This document shows, in pieces, positions 32,530 to 42,799 of a stretch of 64,000 nt of DNA. The notes beneath the pieces were generated by a model, which was given only the letters and a program-made list of their open reading frames with translations, was not told where the DNA came from and ran no database searches. Where the stretch lies: assembly GCA_963575745.1 (NCBI GenBank), contig CAUYUJ010016475.1, forward strand, positions 212,010 through 276,009. Reading direction: 5' to 3'. This stretch comes from Prorocentrum cordatum (taxonomy: Eukaryota; Sar; Dinophyceae; Prorocentrales; Prorocentraceae). Position numbers and translations under genes: made by a program. Each line of letters opens with the position of its first letter. The first letter of the stretch is position 1.

Positions 32530-34150
32530 TCAGGCGGGAACCGTTGTTGTTGTAATTCGGGGGGCGGGGGCCCAATTCTGAGACCCAAGGCTTCACCTGA
32601 TAAAAACATATGGTGCAAGGCCTGGGAAGGACATTACAACTGAAAGAACAATGTGCCCTGGAGAGGGGGGATCAACAATGATTATTCTTCAGTAGTGGGG
32701 GTTCAACAACAGCAACACAAGCAATCGTTTTAAGACTGTTCGCTCTTACCTGATCGCGTGCCGGTCAACACGTATATCCCAAACCCTCGATACTAGCCCT
32801 CCTGCCGCGCGTGATTGGTGCAGCCCCTGAAACAGGGGGAAAGAGGACGGATGGAAGGGGGAGGGGGGAAGGATGGAGAACGGGATTTGCAGGAGGGGGG
32901 CTAAGAACAGAAAGCACGTGGAAGAACCAGACGGGCCCATTGGGGCGGGTTAGACCTTAACGGGCGGGTCTGGAAGGCGGGCCCATACGGCCAGGTCGAG
33001 CAGGTTGGTTGCTGAAACGTGAATAGTGCATGTATCGCGAGAAAGTCTCGCGCGATAGCGCGATTTCCAAGTAAATCGTGAGAAAGGCAGGAGCGAACAT
33101 GTGATTCCTGAGCGTCGAGGGCGCGGCGTCTGAATACATTACAAGGAAGTCCCACGCGGGAGCGCGATTCCTGCATCATTTGCGAGGACGTCCCGCGCAA
33201 GAGCGCGATGTGGGAATACATTGTGCGGAAGTATCAGACGGGAGCCGTTGTTGTTGAAATTAGGTTTCGTGACACGTCGCTGTCCTTTATAAACAAGCAG
33301 GGTGCGGGCCCGGGGGAATTCCTTTGAATTGAACATGGCAATGGTTATCGGGCAGGGGGATCAACAACAACCACTATTTAGGAATAAGAACTCCACACCA
33401 ACAACAGCAGCAGCAACCATATTAATTATTTTGAAACGGTTCGTTCTTACACACGCGCGTGTCAATCAACACGTGTTTCCCGTACCTTGGGTACCCGCCC
33501 TCTTAGTCTTCGATCGTGCCAGCTTGTGGGTATATATCTTTCTGATTTGCAACGTGTATTTCGTGCGGCCCTTAAGGCAGGGGAGAAGAGGACAGATGGA
33601 AGGAAGTAACAAGGGGGAGGGAGGATAATGTAGCACTGGAGAGAGAAGAAGGAGGGGGCTAGGAACAGAAAGCACGTGGAAGAACCAGACGGGCAGATCG
33701 GGCGGGTAGACCCTAATGGCGGGTCGAGAAGGCGGGCCCATGCGGCCAGGTCGAGCAGGCTGGTTGCTGAAGCGCGCATCCTGAATACATCGCGACGAAC
33801 TCTCGAGCTATAGCGCGATTCCCTAATACATCACACGGAAATCCACTGCGAGAGTGTGATGGTTGAGTGTCGAGGGCGCGGCGTCTGAATACATTGCGAA
33901 GAAATACCAGGCGAGAACGCGATTTCTGTATAACTTGTGAGGACGTCCCGCGCGAGAGCGCAATTTGGAAATACATTGTGAGGACGTATCAGGCGGGAGC
34001 TGTTGTTGTTAAAAACCCGGCGGGGGGGGGGCAGTTTGGTGAATGCCATTTTCCCTTGCAACAACCAGGGGGCGGGCCCCTGGGAATTCCTTTTAATTGA
34101 AACATGCAATGGTTACCTCGCGCGGGGGATCGACAATATTTATTTGATAG
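32530..34150 (+). repeat. ~0.75-kb dispersed unit, two tandem copies plus a partial
   Basis: Part P (32530-32830, 33247-33600, 34003-34150), part R (32930-33010, 33660-33770) and part Q (33010-33247, 33770-34003) alternate in order, so one unit is 700-755 bp. Part Q is itself made of units of about 50 bp with GCGCGAGAGCGCGATTT and GAATACATT(G/A)(C/T)GA. All copies share direction with 28845-30437. The left boundary at 32463 is the end of the composite element. Confidence 0.7.
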
Positions 34151-34154
34151 AAAT

Positions 34155-34405
34155 TCAAGTCCAACAACACCAGCACCAACACCAACACCAACACAATTAC
34201 CACCACCACCACCAACAACAACACCAACAATGCAATAGCAACAACAACAGCAGCAACGACGACCACGACGTCAACAACATTAATGACACCAATAATGACA
34301 ACAACAACAACAACAAAAACAGAAGCAGCAACAACAACAACAACCAGAACACCACAACAACCACAACGACCACAGCAGCAACAACAGCATCATCAACAAC
34401 AGTCC
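34155..34405 (+). repeat. CAA/CCA microsatellite
   Basis: (CAA)n, (CCA)n and (ACG)n mixed for about 250 bp. Confidence 0.95.
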
Positions 34406-34964
34406 GCACCGCAGAGCCTCACTCCAGACACGCGCCCAGGAATGACCGCTCGGCCCCCTAACTCAAAACGGCGCTCCCGCTCCAGCGTTGACCTCATCTT
34501 GGGATCGTCGCGTTGCCTCCGTCGTTCAGAATGGCGTTCGCGCCCTCGCGCGGGCAACTTTTCTGGATCCGATTCCCTCCTCATCGTTGTCGCCCCTCTA
34601 CGTTCCCCTCCTCCGCCTTCCCCTGGTCCTCCCCCTCCCGCTCCTTCCATTCCAATTCCTGCTGCTGCTGCTGCTCGTCTTCGTCCTCCTTCCTCATCCG
34701 CCTCGTGGTCCTCCTGCTTGTCCTCCTGCTCATCCACCACATCCTGCTCCCATGTTACAGGTCCCCTTTTCCGAGCGCGCATCAGACGATGGGGTCGGTT
34801 GCGGAGTTATACACTGGTCCGCTATGACACGCGTCCGCGGATAGAGAAGATATCAGCACCATGGTAAGGGATGGGCGGGACGGGTAGGACGTCAGATGTG
34901 CCGCGAGCGAACATAGTTCGCCTCTCTCTCCTCTCTTGTCTCCTCCCCGTCGACCTGGCGTCGC
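34406..34964. other. No gene seen
   Basis: Pyrimidine-rich between 34580 and 34740. No convincing frame. Confidence 0.4.
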
Positions 34965-35495
34965 GAACGAAATTGCAACATCGGGAACGAAAAACACAAC
35001 CAGAGCCCTAGATCCTATCTTGCTGCTGCATATTTCGAGCTGGATCGATTTGAAAGGGTCGTGGGGCCCGCAACAGGGCGGAATCGCCTCGTGTAAACAG
35101 ATTGCAATGCCCGCTCTCAGGGTCCTCCGGCTTCGACGACGACCACAACGACACGACGACGACGATGACGACGACGGCGACGGCGACGACAGAACGGCCG
35201 CCGACCCTCGCCGCCCGTCGGCCCAGGCCGCCCCAGCAGCGGGTGGTCATCGAGCTCGCGGAGAAGGACCGGGACGCTTACGATCCGATTCGATGCGACT
35301 CGACTCGTCGGCTTGGGCGGCAAGTCTGGTCGGGTTCGGACCGATTCGCTGGCATCTACGGGCGTCGCACTGGACGTTTCGCCATATCTCGGGCCTCAGG
35401 ACCCTCGCAGATCGATCCGGCTCGAAAACTGCTGCGGAAAGATGGGATTTGGGCCTCTGGCCGTGATTTGTCCGCGATGTTGCAATTGTGTTCGC
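34965..35495. mobile_element. Fold-back element with ~100-bp arms (family H)
   Basis: The left arm begins GCGAACGAAATTGCAACATC at 34965; the right arm ends GATGTTGCAATTGTGTTCGC at 35495. The arms stay alignable for about 100 bp (CTGCATATTTCGAGCTGGAT against the complement of ATCCGGCTCGAAAACTGCTG). The centre holds a GAC microsatellite and a short frame with VVIELAEKDRDAY. One arm alone is recognisable at 22815-22965. Confidence 0.7.
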
Positions 35496-35722
35496 AACGT
35501 CGGATCTCAGGGTTGGCCAAAGACAGGCGCGGCGATCCGATACCGATTCGATTTGGCACGATGCGTTGGCGATCCGACCCGTACCTGATTCGATCTATTC
35601 GGTGAGCCCGTAATGTCCGTTGCGGGGTTCGCCAACCAGCCTCCCCTTCCCGTAACGGATAGATAGCGTCTTGGAAAGGTCGGGAGGTGAAAGCACCAAC
35701 AGCAATGGGGGATCGACCCGCG

Positions 35723-36105
35723 TTAAATCAACCCTGAGGCCCTTGCATCTTCTTTGGCCGTGACGCGGGCAAGAAGAGCCGCCATGCGCTGCTCGTGTGC
35801 GGGGGCAGTCCGAGCATCCGAGACAGCCTTCGGCACCGTGGTAGCACTCTTATCGGGCTGAGCGGGAGGGTCGCTCGCATCGGCCAGACGAGGTGCAGGC
35901 AACGCCCTATCCAGCAACGTTTTGATCTTCAGAAAGGTGCTCAACCCCCTTCGAAAGCGACAACGGACATCCAGTCCGTTACGCGTTGGCCTACCATAGA
36001 CCGTAGCTAGCTTCACGGCCCTTCCCGTGACGGTGCCGAACGTGCGCGGGGGGAGCTGGTGGCTGGTGTACTCCACAGACATGGCGCAATGCTCCCAGGC
36101 TTGCG
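35723..36105 (-). CDS. Possible terminal exon of an unknown minus-strand gene
   Basis: The frame reads YAQAWEHCAMSVEYTSHQLP, PRTFGTVTGRAVKLATVYGR, then FRRGLSTFLKIKTLLDRALP and a charged Ala-rich end to a stop at 35723. An AG directly precedes TATGCGCAAGCC on the minus strand and a stop lies just upstream in that frame, consistent with a 3' splice site. The composition is not repeat-like. I do not recognise a family and see no upstream exon. Confidence 0.3.
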
Positions 36106-37138
36106 CATACTTTCAGTATCGTTTAACCGACCCCCAATCCCCATCCCCATCCCCTTCGAGACCCCCACCAAGTTACCCGCCCGGTTGGGGATACACCCCT
36201 CGAAACCCGAAGGGAACGACCTATATCCCCATCTACGGGGGTAAATCGGCCAGTGGGGCCCAGGTCACGCCGCTGGGGATGGGGACGATGGGGATCGGTT
36301 GATCGAAACTCATACTTTGGTTCTCACGAGTATGCTGTGACGCTCGCAGGCCCGCCCTCCCCACGGCTCCACCCCGTAACGGACGCTACGGGCGGGGAAT
36401 ACAATCAAAATCCATGGCATGGATGCGCTGCCTAATCAAGGCTACCCTTGTATACCTGCTTCTGTGCGGCCCACTCTGAGCCAACGTTGGCTTCCGAGGA
36501 GCTCTACGTGGCAAATGGGATGTCCAAGGGTCTTGCTTTGGGTCTGGACTGTAGAACAGATCGCAGGTGACTGCATCTGTACCCTCCAGTCTTACTGCCC
36601 ACGGCTTTACAAGTGAAAAGCATACGAGGCGCTCCAGGAAGGGCCTCGCCTCCCAGGATCGAAGGAGATTGCCGCCTCTTCCCTTGGCGGAGGGCGGCCT
36701 GAGACGGGCGGAAGGCGGCGGGAGCCAAGCGAGGCCGCCTCCGCCAGCGGAAGGCTGGCGGATGCCGGTGAAAGCAAAAGTCAAAGTCGGGAGTGGTAGA
36801 GACGGGGGCCAATGCAAACGGGGGCCAGCCGGAGCGCCAGATCTTGCAGGATTCTGCAAAGCCAGGGTTGCATTGACACGGGCTAGCGCGCAGGATCCTG
36901 CAGGATCCTGCAAAGTTTGGCTGGCCCAGGCTTGCGTTAACCCGGGCCAGTAGAAGCCCGACAAGAGATGGCAAGTATTTTTGGTTCAGGGTTTCCGGAA
37001 CCCTCCAAATGGATCCTTTTGTCAGTAATTCTTTTCTTTGCTCCTCCTCTCCCCCTCCTGTACCCTCCATCACTTTGTCTCCCCCTCTCCTACCCCATCT
37101 TTCTCTTCCCTCCGCCTAGTTCCTCGAGGAACACGAAG
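36106..37138. other. No gene; short 60-bp duplication
   Basis: GCAGGAT(T/C)CTGCAAAG followed by GG(T/C)TTGC(A/G)TTGACACGGGC-like sequence occurs at about 36846 and 36907. GGCGGAGGGCGGCC/GGCCGCCTCCGCC at 36685-36750 is an inverted pair. Pyrimidine-rich at 37020-37110. Confidence 0.5.
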
Positions 37139-37290
37139 GTACTATTAAAGCTTTTCCCTGGACCTATCCCTGGGTGCGTCTTGACCAGAATCACGAGGCG
37201 AATCCAGCATTTGCGAAGAGGTCCTCCCAGGAGCCCCAAGAGGGCGAAAATGGGCGAATGGCGTAGCGGTATCGGTGCCTGTTCCTCCGC
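37139..37290 (-). mobile_element. Family B element, reverse orientation
   Basis: On the minus strand: GGCACCGATACCGCTACGCC, CTCCTGGGAGGACCTCTTCG, GATTCTGGTCAAGACGCACC and CAGGGATAGGTCCAGGG, collinear with PX intron 2 and 41878-42020. Confidence 0.6.
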
Positions 37291-37454
37291 CCAGTTGCCC
37301 CCCAGACATGCGACGCCTTGACTTTTTCAGAACGTCGACCCCCAGCTGGCCCAGAGGTCTCGACCCATTCCCCTGTCTCTGTTTCTCATCATGACATATC
37401 TTTGACGGTCCTGAGGCTCGGTAAGAGCCCCCAGAGGCCGACCATAGCGAAAAA

Positions 37455-37880
37455 ATGTTGACGCTTCGCGTATCCCCACTAGGAGGCTGCAAGTGCCTGA
37501 GCTTCCCTGGACGCCCTCAGCCCGCCAGCTTCCCGCGCTGCCCCGCAGCTGCTTGGTGCGTGGGCCGGCCGGCCTGCGGCGCGTTTAGTAGCTAATTAGG
37601 CCGCTTCCGTGTCCCGGGACGCTTCTGACTCCGCTTGCGCTCTCGCTGGCGGACGCGACCGAAAAAGTATCCCCACCAGGGGTGGGGATATTTTTTTGGT
37701 CTGCGGCCGCGCGACAACGGTCTGGCGGTGAAGGGCAATGTCCGGGGCGGGCGGCACAAAGCGAATTGGCGACCCCAACCGCCACGTTGGCAGGCCGGAT
37801 CGCACCTGCACAACAAGCGTGGAGTTGCACATGCACTGAACAAAGGGGTGGGGATATTTTTTTTTTTGGTCGGCGGCTCC
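37455..37880. repeat. GTATCCCCACC / GGTGGGGATA motif cluster
   Basis: TGACGCTTCGCGTATCCCCA at 37459, GAAAAAGTATCCCCACCAGG then GGTGGGGATATTTTTTTGGT near 37660-37700 (a near-perfect inverted pair), and GGGGTGGGGATATTTTTT at about 37847. The same words occur at 40070-40345. They may be ends of a small element family. No gene. Confidence 0.55.
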
Positions 37881-38079
37881 GAGGCGGCGGACAGGGAGCG
37901 GTAGGCGTCGTCTGGGCCAGCAGGCGAGGCTAATTAGCTACAACAGGCAAAACACCTGCAGTTCAAATCCGCAAGAAAGCGAATGTGCACATGCAAAAAG
38001 CAAAATGCTCGATTATACGCTGCGGGAGAGTCGCCCTGTCGGCGCCAGTCCGCGCAGCCTACCTAGCCGATTAGACAGG

Positions 38080-38840
38080 TAGCACCGAAGCGACACGCTG
38101 AAGGCTGAACCACTCAGCGCGAGGTACCACCGTCGTACGCGGGGTCGGCAAAGACAGGGCGGGGACCTACAGAGCTCTCACTCCAAGAACCACACCGCTG
38201 CCCATGGTGGGGCCGGTGCGTCAGCCATCGTTCCGGAACCAGTCACAGGCCAATTGGTGGGGACGAAGCGACACGCTGAAGGCAGAACCACTCCACGCTG
38301 AAGGCTGAACCACTCAGCGCGAGGTACCACCGCCGTAAAGGGGCAGAGGAAGGGCAGGGACCTACAGAGCTCTCACTCCACGATCCAAACCGCCGCCCGT
38401 GGTGGGGCCGGTGCGTCAGCCATCGTCTCCGAAACCAGTCACAGGCCAGGAAGCAACGATGGAAGAGGACACGCAGGCCCAAGCGCCAGCACTGCCGCCA
38501 AGCGGGTAACGGCCGAAGGTCGCCGAGGTACGCTGCAGCCGCGGCCAGCTCATAGGCGCTGGGGTGTAGTCAGGGCTGAATCTGACCACAGAGAGACCCG
38601 GGGGACGGCAAGTACCAACAGAGCACTCGCTCCGCGGACCGCGCTGCTGCCCGGGGGGGGGCCAGTGTGTCGTCATCGTATCCGAACGCAGTGACTGGTC
38701 GGGGCACCAACGATGAGAGAGGACACGCTGGCCCAAGGGCCGGTATACGGCAACCTCGCAGGTACCGGTCACGATAGTCGCCGAGATTCGCAGCTGCCGC
38801 GACCACCTCATGGAGCGCTAGAACGCAGCTGGCTGAATCT
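38080..38840 (+). repeat. ~180-bp tandem repeat, about four divergent copies
   Basis: CGACACGCTGAAGGC(T/A)GAACCACT begins copies at about 38089 and 38268. CTACAGAGCTCTCACTCCA, GGTGGGGCCGGTGCGTCAGC and AACCAGTCACAGGCCA follow in order. Two more worn copies run to about 38830 (GAGCACTCGCTCCGCGGACC, GGGGCCAGTGTGTCGTCATC). Confidence 0.65.
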
Positions 38841-38884
38841 GACCACGGGGTGGAGAGGGGGGGTGCAGCCAACAGCCGCAATGT

Positions 38885-38960
38885 ACACATGTGTCGGTTA
38901 GGAGAAGGAGGAGGAGGAGGAGGAGGAGGAGGAGGAGGAGGAGGAGGAGGGGAGGCGCAG
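38885..38960 (+). repeat. GGA tract with conserved flank
   Basis: CACATGTGTCGGTTAGGAGA precedes (GGA)n and GGCGCAGCCAA follows it. The same arrangement occurs at 39995-40070. Confidence 0.75.
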
Positions 38961-38999
38961 CCAAAACCCGCATTCACATTTGCATTGACAGAGGAGGAG

Positions 39000-39990
39000 G
39001 GGGGGCAGCCAACAGCCGCAAAGTGACATGTGTAAGGTCGCCACTTCCCTCGACATCTGGCGGTCTCTCGGGGGAGATACCCGCCACTGCGTGGGGCGGT
39101 ACAGGCGCCTGTCCCCACGGTGGGTGGACAGCGCAATCCGCAACTGTGGGCTGATTAGCCTCCGCATGGCCCTCTCTGGGGTTTCCATCCACTACCGCCT
39201 CTCGATTCCTCTCTGGGACGTCATCATCTGTCATCGATGGGGGGGTGGCAGATCCTCGCCGATGCGGTCTGAGCTGGAGTGTGGCAGCGTCGGACGCGCC
39301 TCCTGGGGGGGAACACCTCGCCGTGAAAGGTGAGTCCCCAGAATACAGCGCTGCCACGGACGACGGGGGCACCCACTGAGCATCCCACATCCCGACAGTG
39401 CGCCGGCACATGTGGACCACGATGGAGTGGGTGGTGCCACCGCCACCGCTGACCGACAGCATCGGGATGCAAGAGTACCAGAGCCACAGAGGGCGGGCCC
39501 GGGACCAGCGGCAGCCCCCCAGGGAGCCCGGCGCCAGGATGCAAGCCACAGGAGAACCCGCGGGACATGCAGTCCGTCCACACTGCAGTCCCAGCCAAGA
39601 GTCCGGTGGCGGCCAAGACGCGGCGAGCACGGGGGGGAGGCGATGAAAGGCCCTTGGCAGCCAGAACGGGGATGCGAGGGTGCCTTGACCCCCCGCGGGA
39701 GGCCCCGGGCCAGAGGGACCGCAGCCCCCGCGAGCGACCAGGGCCGGTGGGCCCGGCGGCATCCCTCCCGAAGGCCGCGTTTAGCCGGGCCGAAACGGGC
39801 GTGCTACCAGAGACCCACCGCCACTCACAGGACCCCCACGAGTGCGATGCCGATACCAAGTGTGAGCCAGCAGAATGTGTCTGCAAGAGCCCCGCCAATG
39901 AAAGGACATCCAGATATCTTGAGGACATCGAGTAACTTGACAGCAGCTGCATAACTTACTCTCCCTATGCATCCGCCACTCTCCGGAAGC
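39000..39990. other. Ambiguous: long open minus-strand frames, no recognised gene
   Basis: Two overlapping minus-strand frames of 240-260 codons cover this stretch in different phases (stop-poor GC-rich sequence). The composition is Pro/Gly/Ser/Arg-rich, without a known motif. I do not call a gene. Confidence 0.3.
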
Positions 39991-39994
39991 AGAT

Positions 39995-40070
39995 GTGCAC
40001 ATGTGTCGGTTAGGAGAAAGAGGAGGAGGAGGAGGAGGAGGAGGAGGAGGGGAGGAGCAGCCAAGAGCAG
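39995..40070 (+). repeat. GGA tract with conserved flank, second copy
   Basis: Duplicate of 38885-38960: ACATGTGTCGGTTAGGAGAA then (GGA)n then GGAGCAGCCAA. Confidence 0.75.
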
Positions 40071-40350
40071 GGGTGGGGATACGCGAAGCGTCAACACCCT
40101 AGCACGACCCGCCCTAGCACGCTCGGCGTTAGACTCGTTTTCGCGCGCCCGCGGACCAAAAGAAAAAGTGTCCCCACCAGGATTTGGGCATATCCTGCTG
40201 CTTGTCCGACGTCCGACTCGCATCGTGCGCTTGCGTACCAAGAAATATCCCCACCAGCCGTTCCTTTACGTCGGCGCGGCCCGCCCTAGCTTTGCCAGGC
40301 TTTCGACTTGCCTCGCGAGCCCGGGAACAAAAAAGTATACCCACCAGCCA
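40070..40350. repeat. Second cluster of the GTATCCCCACC motif
   Basis: GGTGGGGATACGCGAAGCGT at 40072, AAAAGTGTCCCCACCAGG at 40164, AATATCCCCACCAGCC at about 40244 and AAAGTATACCCACCAGCC near 40331. Between them CGCCCTAGC(A/T) and GACTCG units repeat. Confidence 0.5.
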
Positions 40351-40440
40351 GTCCAGAAACGATGCCAAGAGGAGTTGAGTTGATCAGGGAAGTGGGGGAG
40401 CATTCAGAAGAACAGAGGGCGGGGGAAGCCGTCCGATAAT

Positions 40441-41395
40441 TACCCCAAGAGGGGGAGGATGGTGGAGGAGAAGAAGGAGGAGGAGGAGAAGGAGGAGGGC
40501 AAAGAGGAGGAAGGAGGAAGAGACGGTGGACAAGGAGGAGGAGGAGGATGATGAGGAGGAAGAGGAGGAAGAGGAGGAGGAGGAGGAGGAGGAGGAGGAA
40601 GAGAAGGGACATCTTGGCGAGCCCAGGGCAGTCTTTGAGCGTCTTGGGTGCCTGGGGATCCTCTTGAAGCGTGGGCCCCTTGGGAGCCACGTGGAGGCAT
40701 CTTGGGCACCTCTTGGGGCCGTCTGGGTGCATCTTGGGGCCGTCTTGAGGCGCTTTTGGGAGCCTTAGGAGCTCTCTTGGGGCCATCGTGGAGGAGATCG
40801 ATCAAACAAGAGGGGTTCCGAAATTCCCCCCCCCCCCCCCCCCCCCCCCGGGAGCCCCAAAAGTCGCTTCTTGGGGCGCTCATTGGGCGCTCTTGGAGCG
40901 CTCTTGGGTGCTCTGGGGGCTCTCTTGGGGCTCTCTTGGGTCTCTCCTGGGGCCCTCTTGGGCCATCTTGGAGCCATCTTGAGGCCTCAGATGACCATCG
41001 GAAGCGAAAAGGCAAGAAAAAGGAAAGCATTGACCTTCTCATGGTTTTGGAAAGACTTGGGCTTCTTGGAGGCCTCCTTGGAGGTCTCGGAGGCCTCTTG
41101 GAGCCGTCTTGGGGCGTTCTTGGGGCCTCTGGGAACATCTTGGGAGCCGACTTGAGGCATCTCCGGCTAACTTGAGCCATCTTGGAGGTCATTTGGGGCT
41201 CTCTGAGGCCCTCTTGGAGCCGTCTTTGGCGAAAAAGTACTCTCTGACACCTCGCGGGGTGCCCCGTCCAGGTCCAGGGGAGGGGGTTAGGAGGGAAGGG
41301 GCAAACCCCTCCCCGAAGAGGAAGAAGGGGGGGTGGAAGAGGAAACTCCCCAGACCACCTACGCCCAGAGGGCTGGTGGGACTTCCCGCCGCGAT
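40441..41395 (+). repeat. CTTGG-type composite repeat, copy D (complete)
   Basis: Starts with the same TACCCCAAGAGGGGGAGGAT as position 1, then a GGA tract, CTTGG units, GGAGATCGATCAAACAAGAG, a run of about 20 C, GACCATCGGAAGCGAAAAGG, and the tail CTCGCGGGGTGCCCCGTCCA, AACCCCTCCCCGAAGAGGAA, GGAAACTCCCCAGACCACCT, GAGGGCTGGTGGGACTT. At about 955 bp it is the best complete example. Confidence 0.85.
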
Positions 41396-41529
41396 TTCTT
41401 CGCGGCGCGAGGGGGCCTGGGCCCTTACCTCCTCGACCGTGCCATATCTCCGCGGGATCCCCGCGCTTCGCTCTTTCGCTCGGGCCTAGCCTCGTGGAGG
41501 ACGATCGATGGAGAGGATGCATGTTGCCA

Positions 41530-41645
41530 AACAATTTCCAGATGTCTGAAACATGTGTTACACATGTTTAAAGCATGTGCAAAAAACGTGTTTGAAACAT
41601 GCTGAGAACATGTGTCCGACATTTTAAACACATGTAAAATTTAAT
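41530..41645. repeat. ACATGT-rich cluster
   Basis: About ten close copies of AAACATGTG, ACACATGT and AGCATGTGC in about 110 bp of relatively AT-rich sequence. ACATGT is self-complementary, so the stretch has much local dyad symmetry. Confidence 0.7.
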
Positions 41646-41877
41646 GATAGGACTGTTAGGGTGTCCATTGTCGTGGCTTCCACAAGCCTAGGCCGCTGCC
41701 CGGCAGCCCCCCCGCACGGCCCGGCCCACCTGGCCGCGGCCGACCCGGGCGCCCGCCCGCCCGCGGCGATGAGGGGCAGGCCGCTGCGAAGCCTCGCCCG
41801 CGCCAGCGTGTAGCAGCCCCGCTCGGTGCGATCGAAGTAGGTACGTCGCCATGGGGAAAGCGGTCGGAGGAGGCAAA

Positions 41878-42020
41878 AGTATCCATACCGCTAAGCCTTC
41901 CCTCGTTTGCCCCTTTTTGAGCCTCCTGGGCGGCCTTCTTCGCCACCGCTGCGTTCGCCTCGAAATCCTTGTCAGAACGCACCCCGGGAGAGGTCCGGGG
42001 GGTAGCGGTATCGGTACCTC
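41878..42020 (+). mobile_element. Family B inverted-repeat element
   Basis: Left AGTATCCATACCGCTAAGCC and right GGGTAGCGGTATCGGTACC are inverted counterparts. The interior matches PX intron 2: GAGCCTCCTGGGCGGCC, TTCGCCACCGCTGCGTTCGC, TCAGAACGCACCCCGGGAGA. A stretch at 42448-42545 repeats the right half (ATCCTGGGAGAGGTCCGGGG, GTATTGGTATCTTTTGGC). Confidence 0.7.
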
Positions 42021-42273
42021 TTGGTTTCCCCAATGGGGGAGGCGGGTTGTGAGGGAAACGGGTCTTGAGGTTTTTCAGCGTTTTCGGGCCATCGGTGCCC
42101 TCCACGGGCCCCTTGACTGTCCGAAAACGGTTCAGAAGGAAGGATTGGTCCTGGGGAAAGGCATTAGGGTTCAGGACCCGTTTTCCTCACGCACAGGAAG
42201 AATGGGCATCCAAAGGAGGAAAGATGGTATCGATACCGGTACCCTTCCATCGTTTTCCCTTTGTTTGGCTAGG

Positions 42274-42421
42274 CTTAAGAGTGACCTTTCGCTGGAGTGA
42301 CCTTCGGTGCGGGCCCAATGTGGTCCCCCGATCGCCGAACGCGATGCGACAGTTAGCGTCTTGCGCGCTCGGTCCTCAAAAAGCCGCGCACCAAAGGTCA
42401 CTCTTACCCAGGGTCACTCTT
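42274..42421. mobile_element. Family D inverted-repeat element (~148 bp)
   Basis: Left TAAGAGTGACCTTTCGCTGG then AGTGACCTTCGGTGCGGG; the right is the inverted form, CGCGCACCAAAGGTCACTCT then TACCCAGGGTCACTCTTGCG. Each arm is about 37 bp and contains two GAGTGACC words. Relatives lie at 53438-53590 and 62166-62309. Confidence 0.75.
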
Positions 42422-42572
42422 GCGTGTAGTCGACTTTTCGGGCCTCCGATCCCCGGCCCTCGCCGCCGCGGCTGGACTCGCCTCGACATTCTGGTCGGGA
42501 CGCATCCTGGGAGAGGTCCGGGGAGCAGCCGTATTGGTATCTTTTGGCTTCCCGGGTACGACGGCCGACAAC

Positions 42573-42795
42573 AGTTTCGGAGGCCCAGAGTCGAAGAACA
42601 AACAACCCTTGCATAAACGTAGACGTTCTTGGGTCGGCGCCCAGGTCCCTCTGGCAGCGCCTCCTGCGCCGCCCCTGGCGCGCTCCGCGCGCCAGGGGGG
42701 GGGGCGGGCCCAGCGCTGATCCAACGATTCCGCCCGGACCTCCGAGTTGTCACGTTTGCGTCGTCATTGGGTTGTCTAGTTTCGGAGGCCCAGAG
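42573..42795. mobile_element. Family A element with an 18-bp flanking duplication
   Basis: AGTTTCGGAGGCCCAGAG stands at 42573-42590 and, identical, at 42778-42795. Between them is a family A body: CAACCCTTGCATAAACG on the left, its inverted relative CGTTTGCGTCGTCATTGGGT on the right, and core CGCCTCCTGCGCCGCC and GCGCGCTCCGCGCGCC. This is the best-defined insertion of the family. Confidence 0.75.
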
Positions 42796-42799
42796 GTTG

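Noticed and set aside
37930-37985. tRNA-like GTTCAAATCC
   Set aside because: One mismatch in the T-stem, and no D-arm, anticodon stem or acceptor stem upstream.
38974-39952. Overlapping 240- to 262-codon minus-strand frames
   Set aside because: Two phases are equally open, amino acid use is Pro/Gly/Ser/Arg-rich and there is no recognisable motif.
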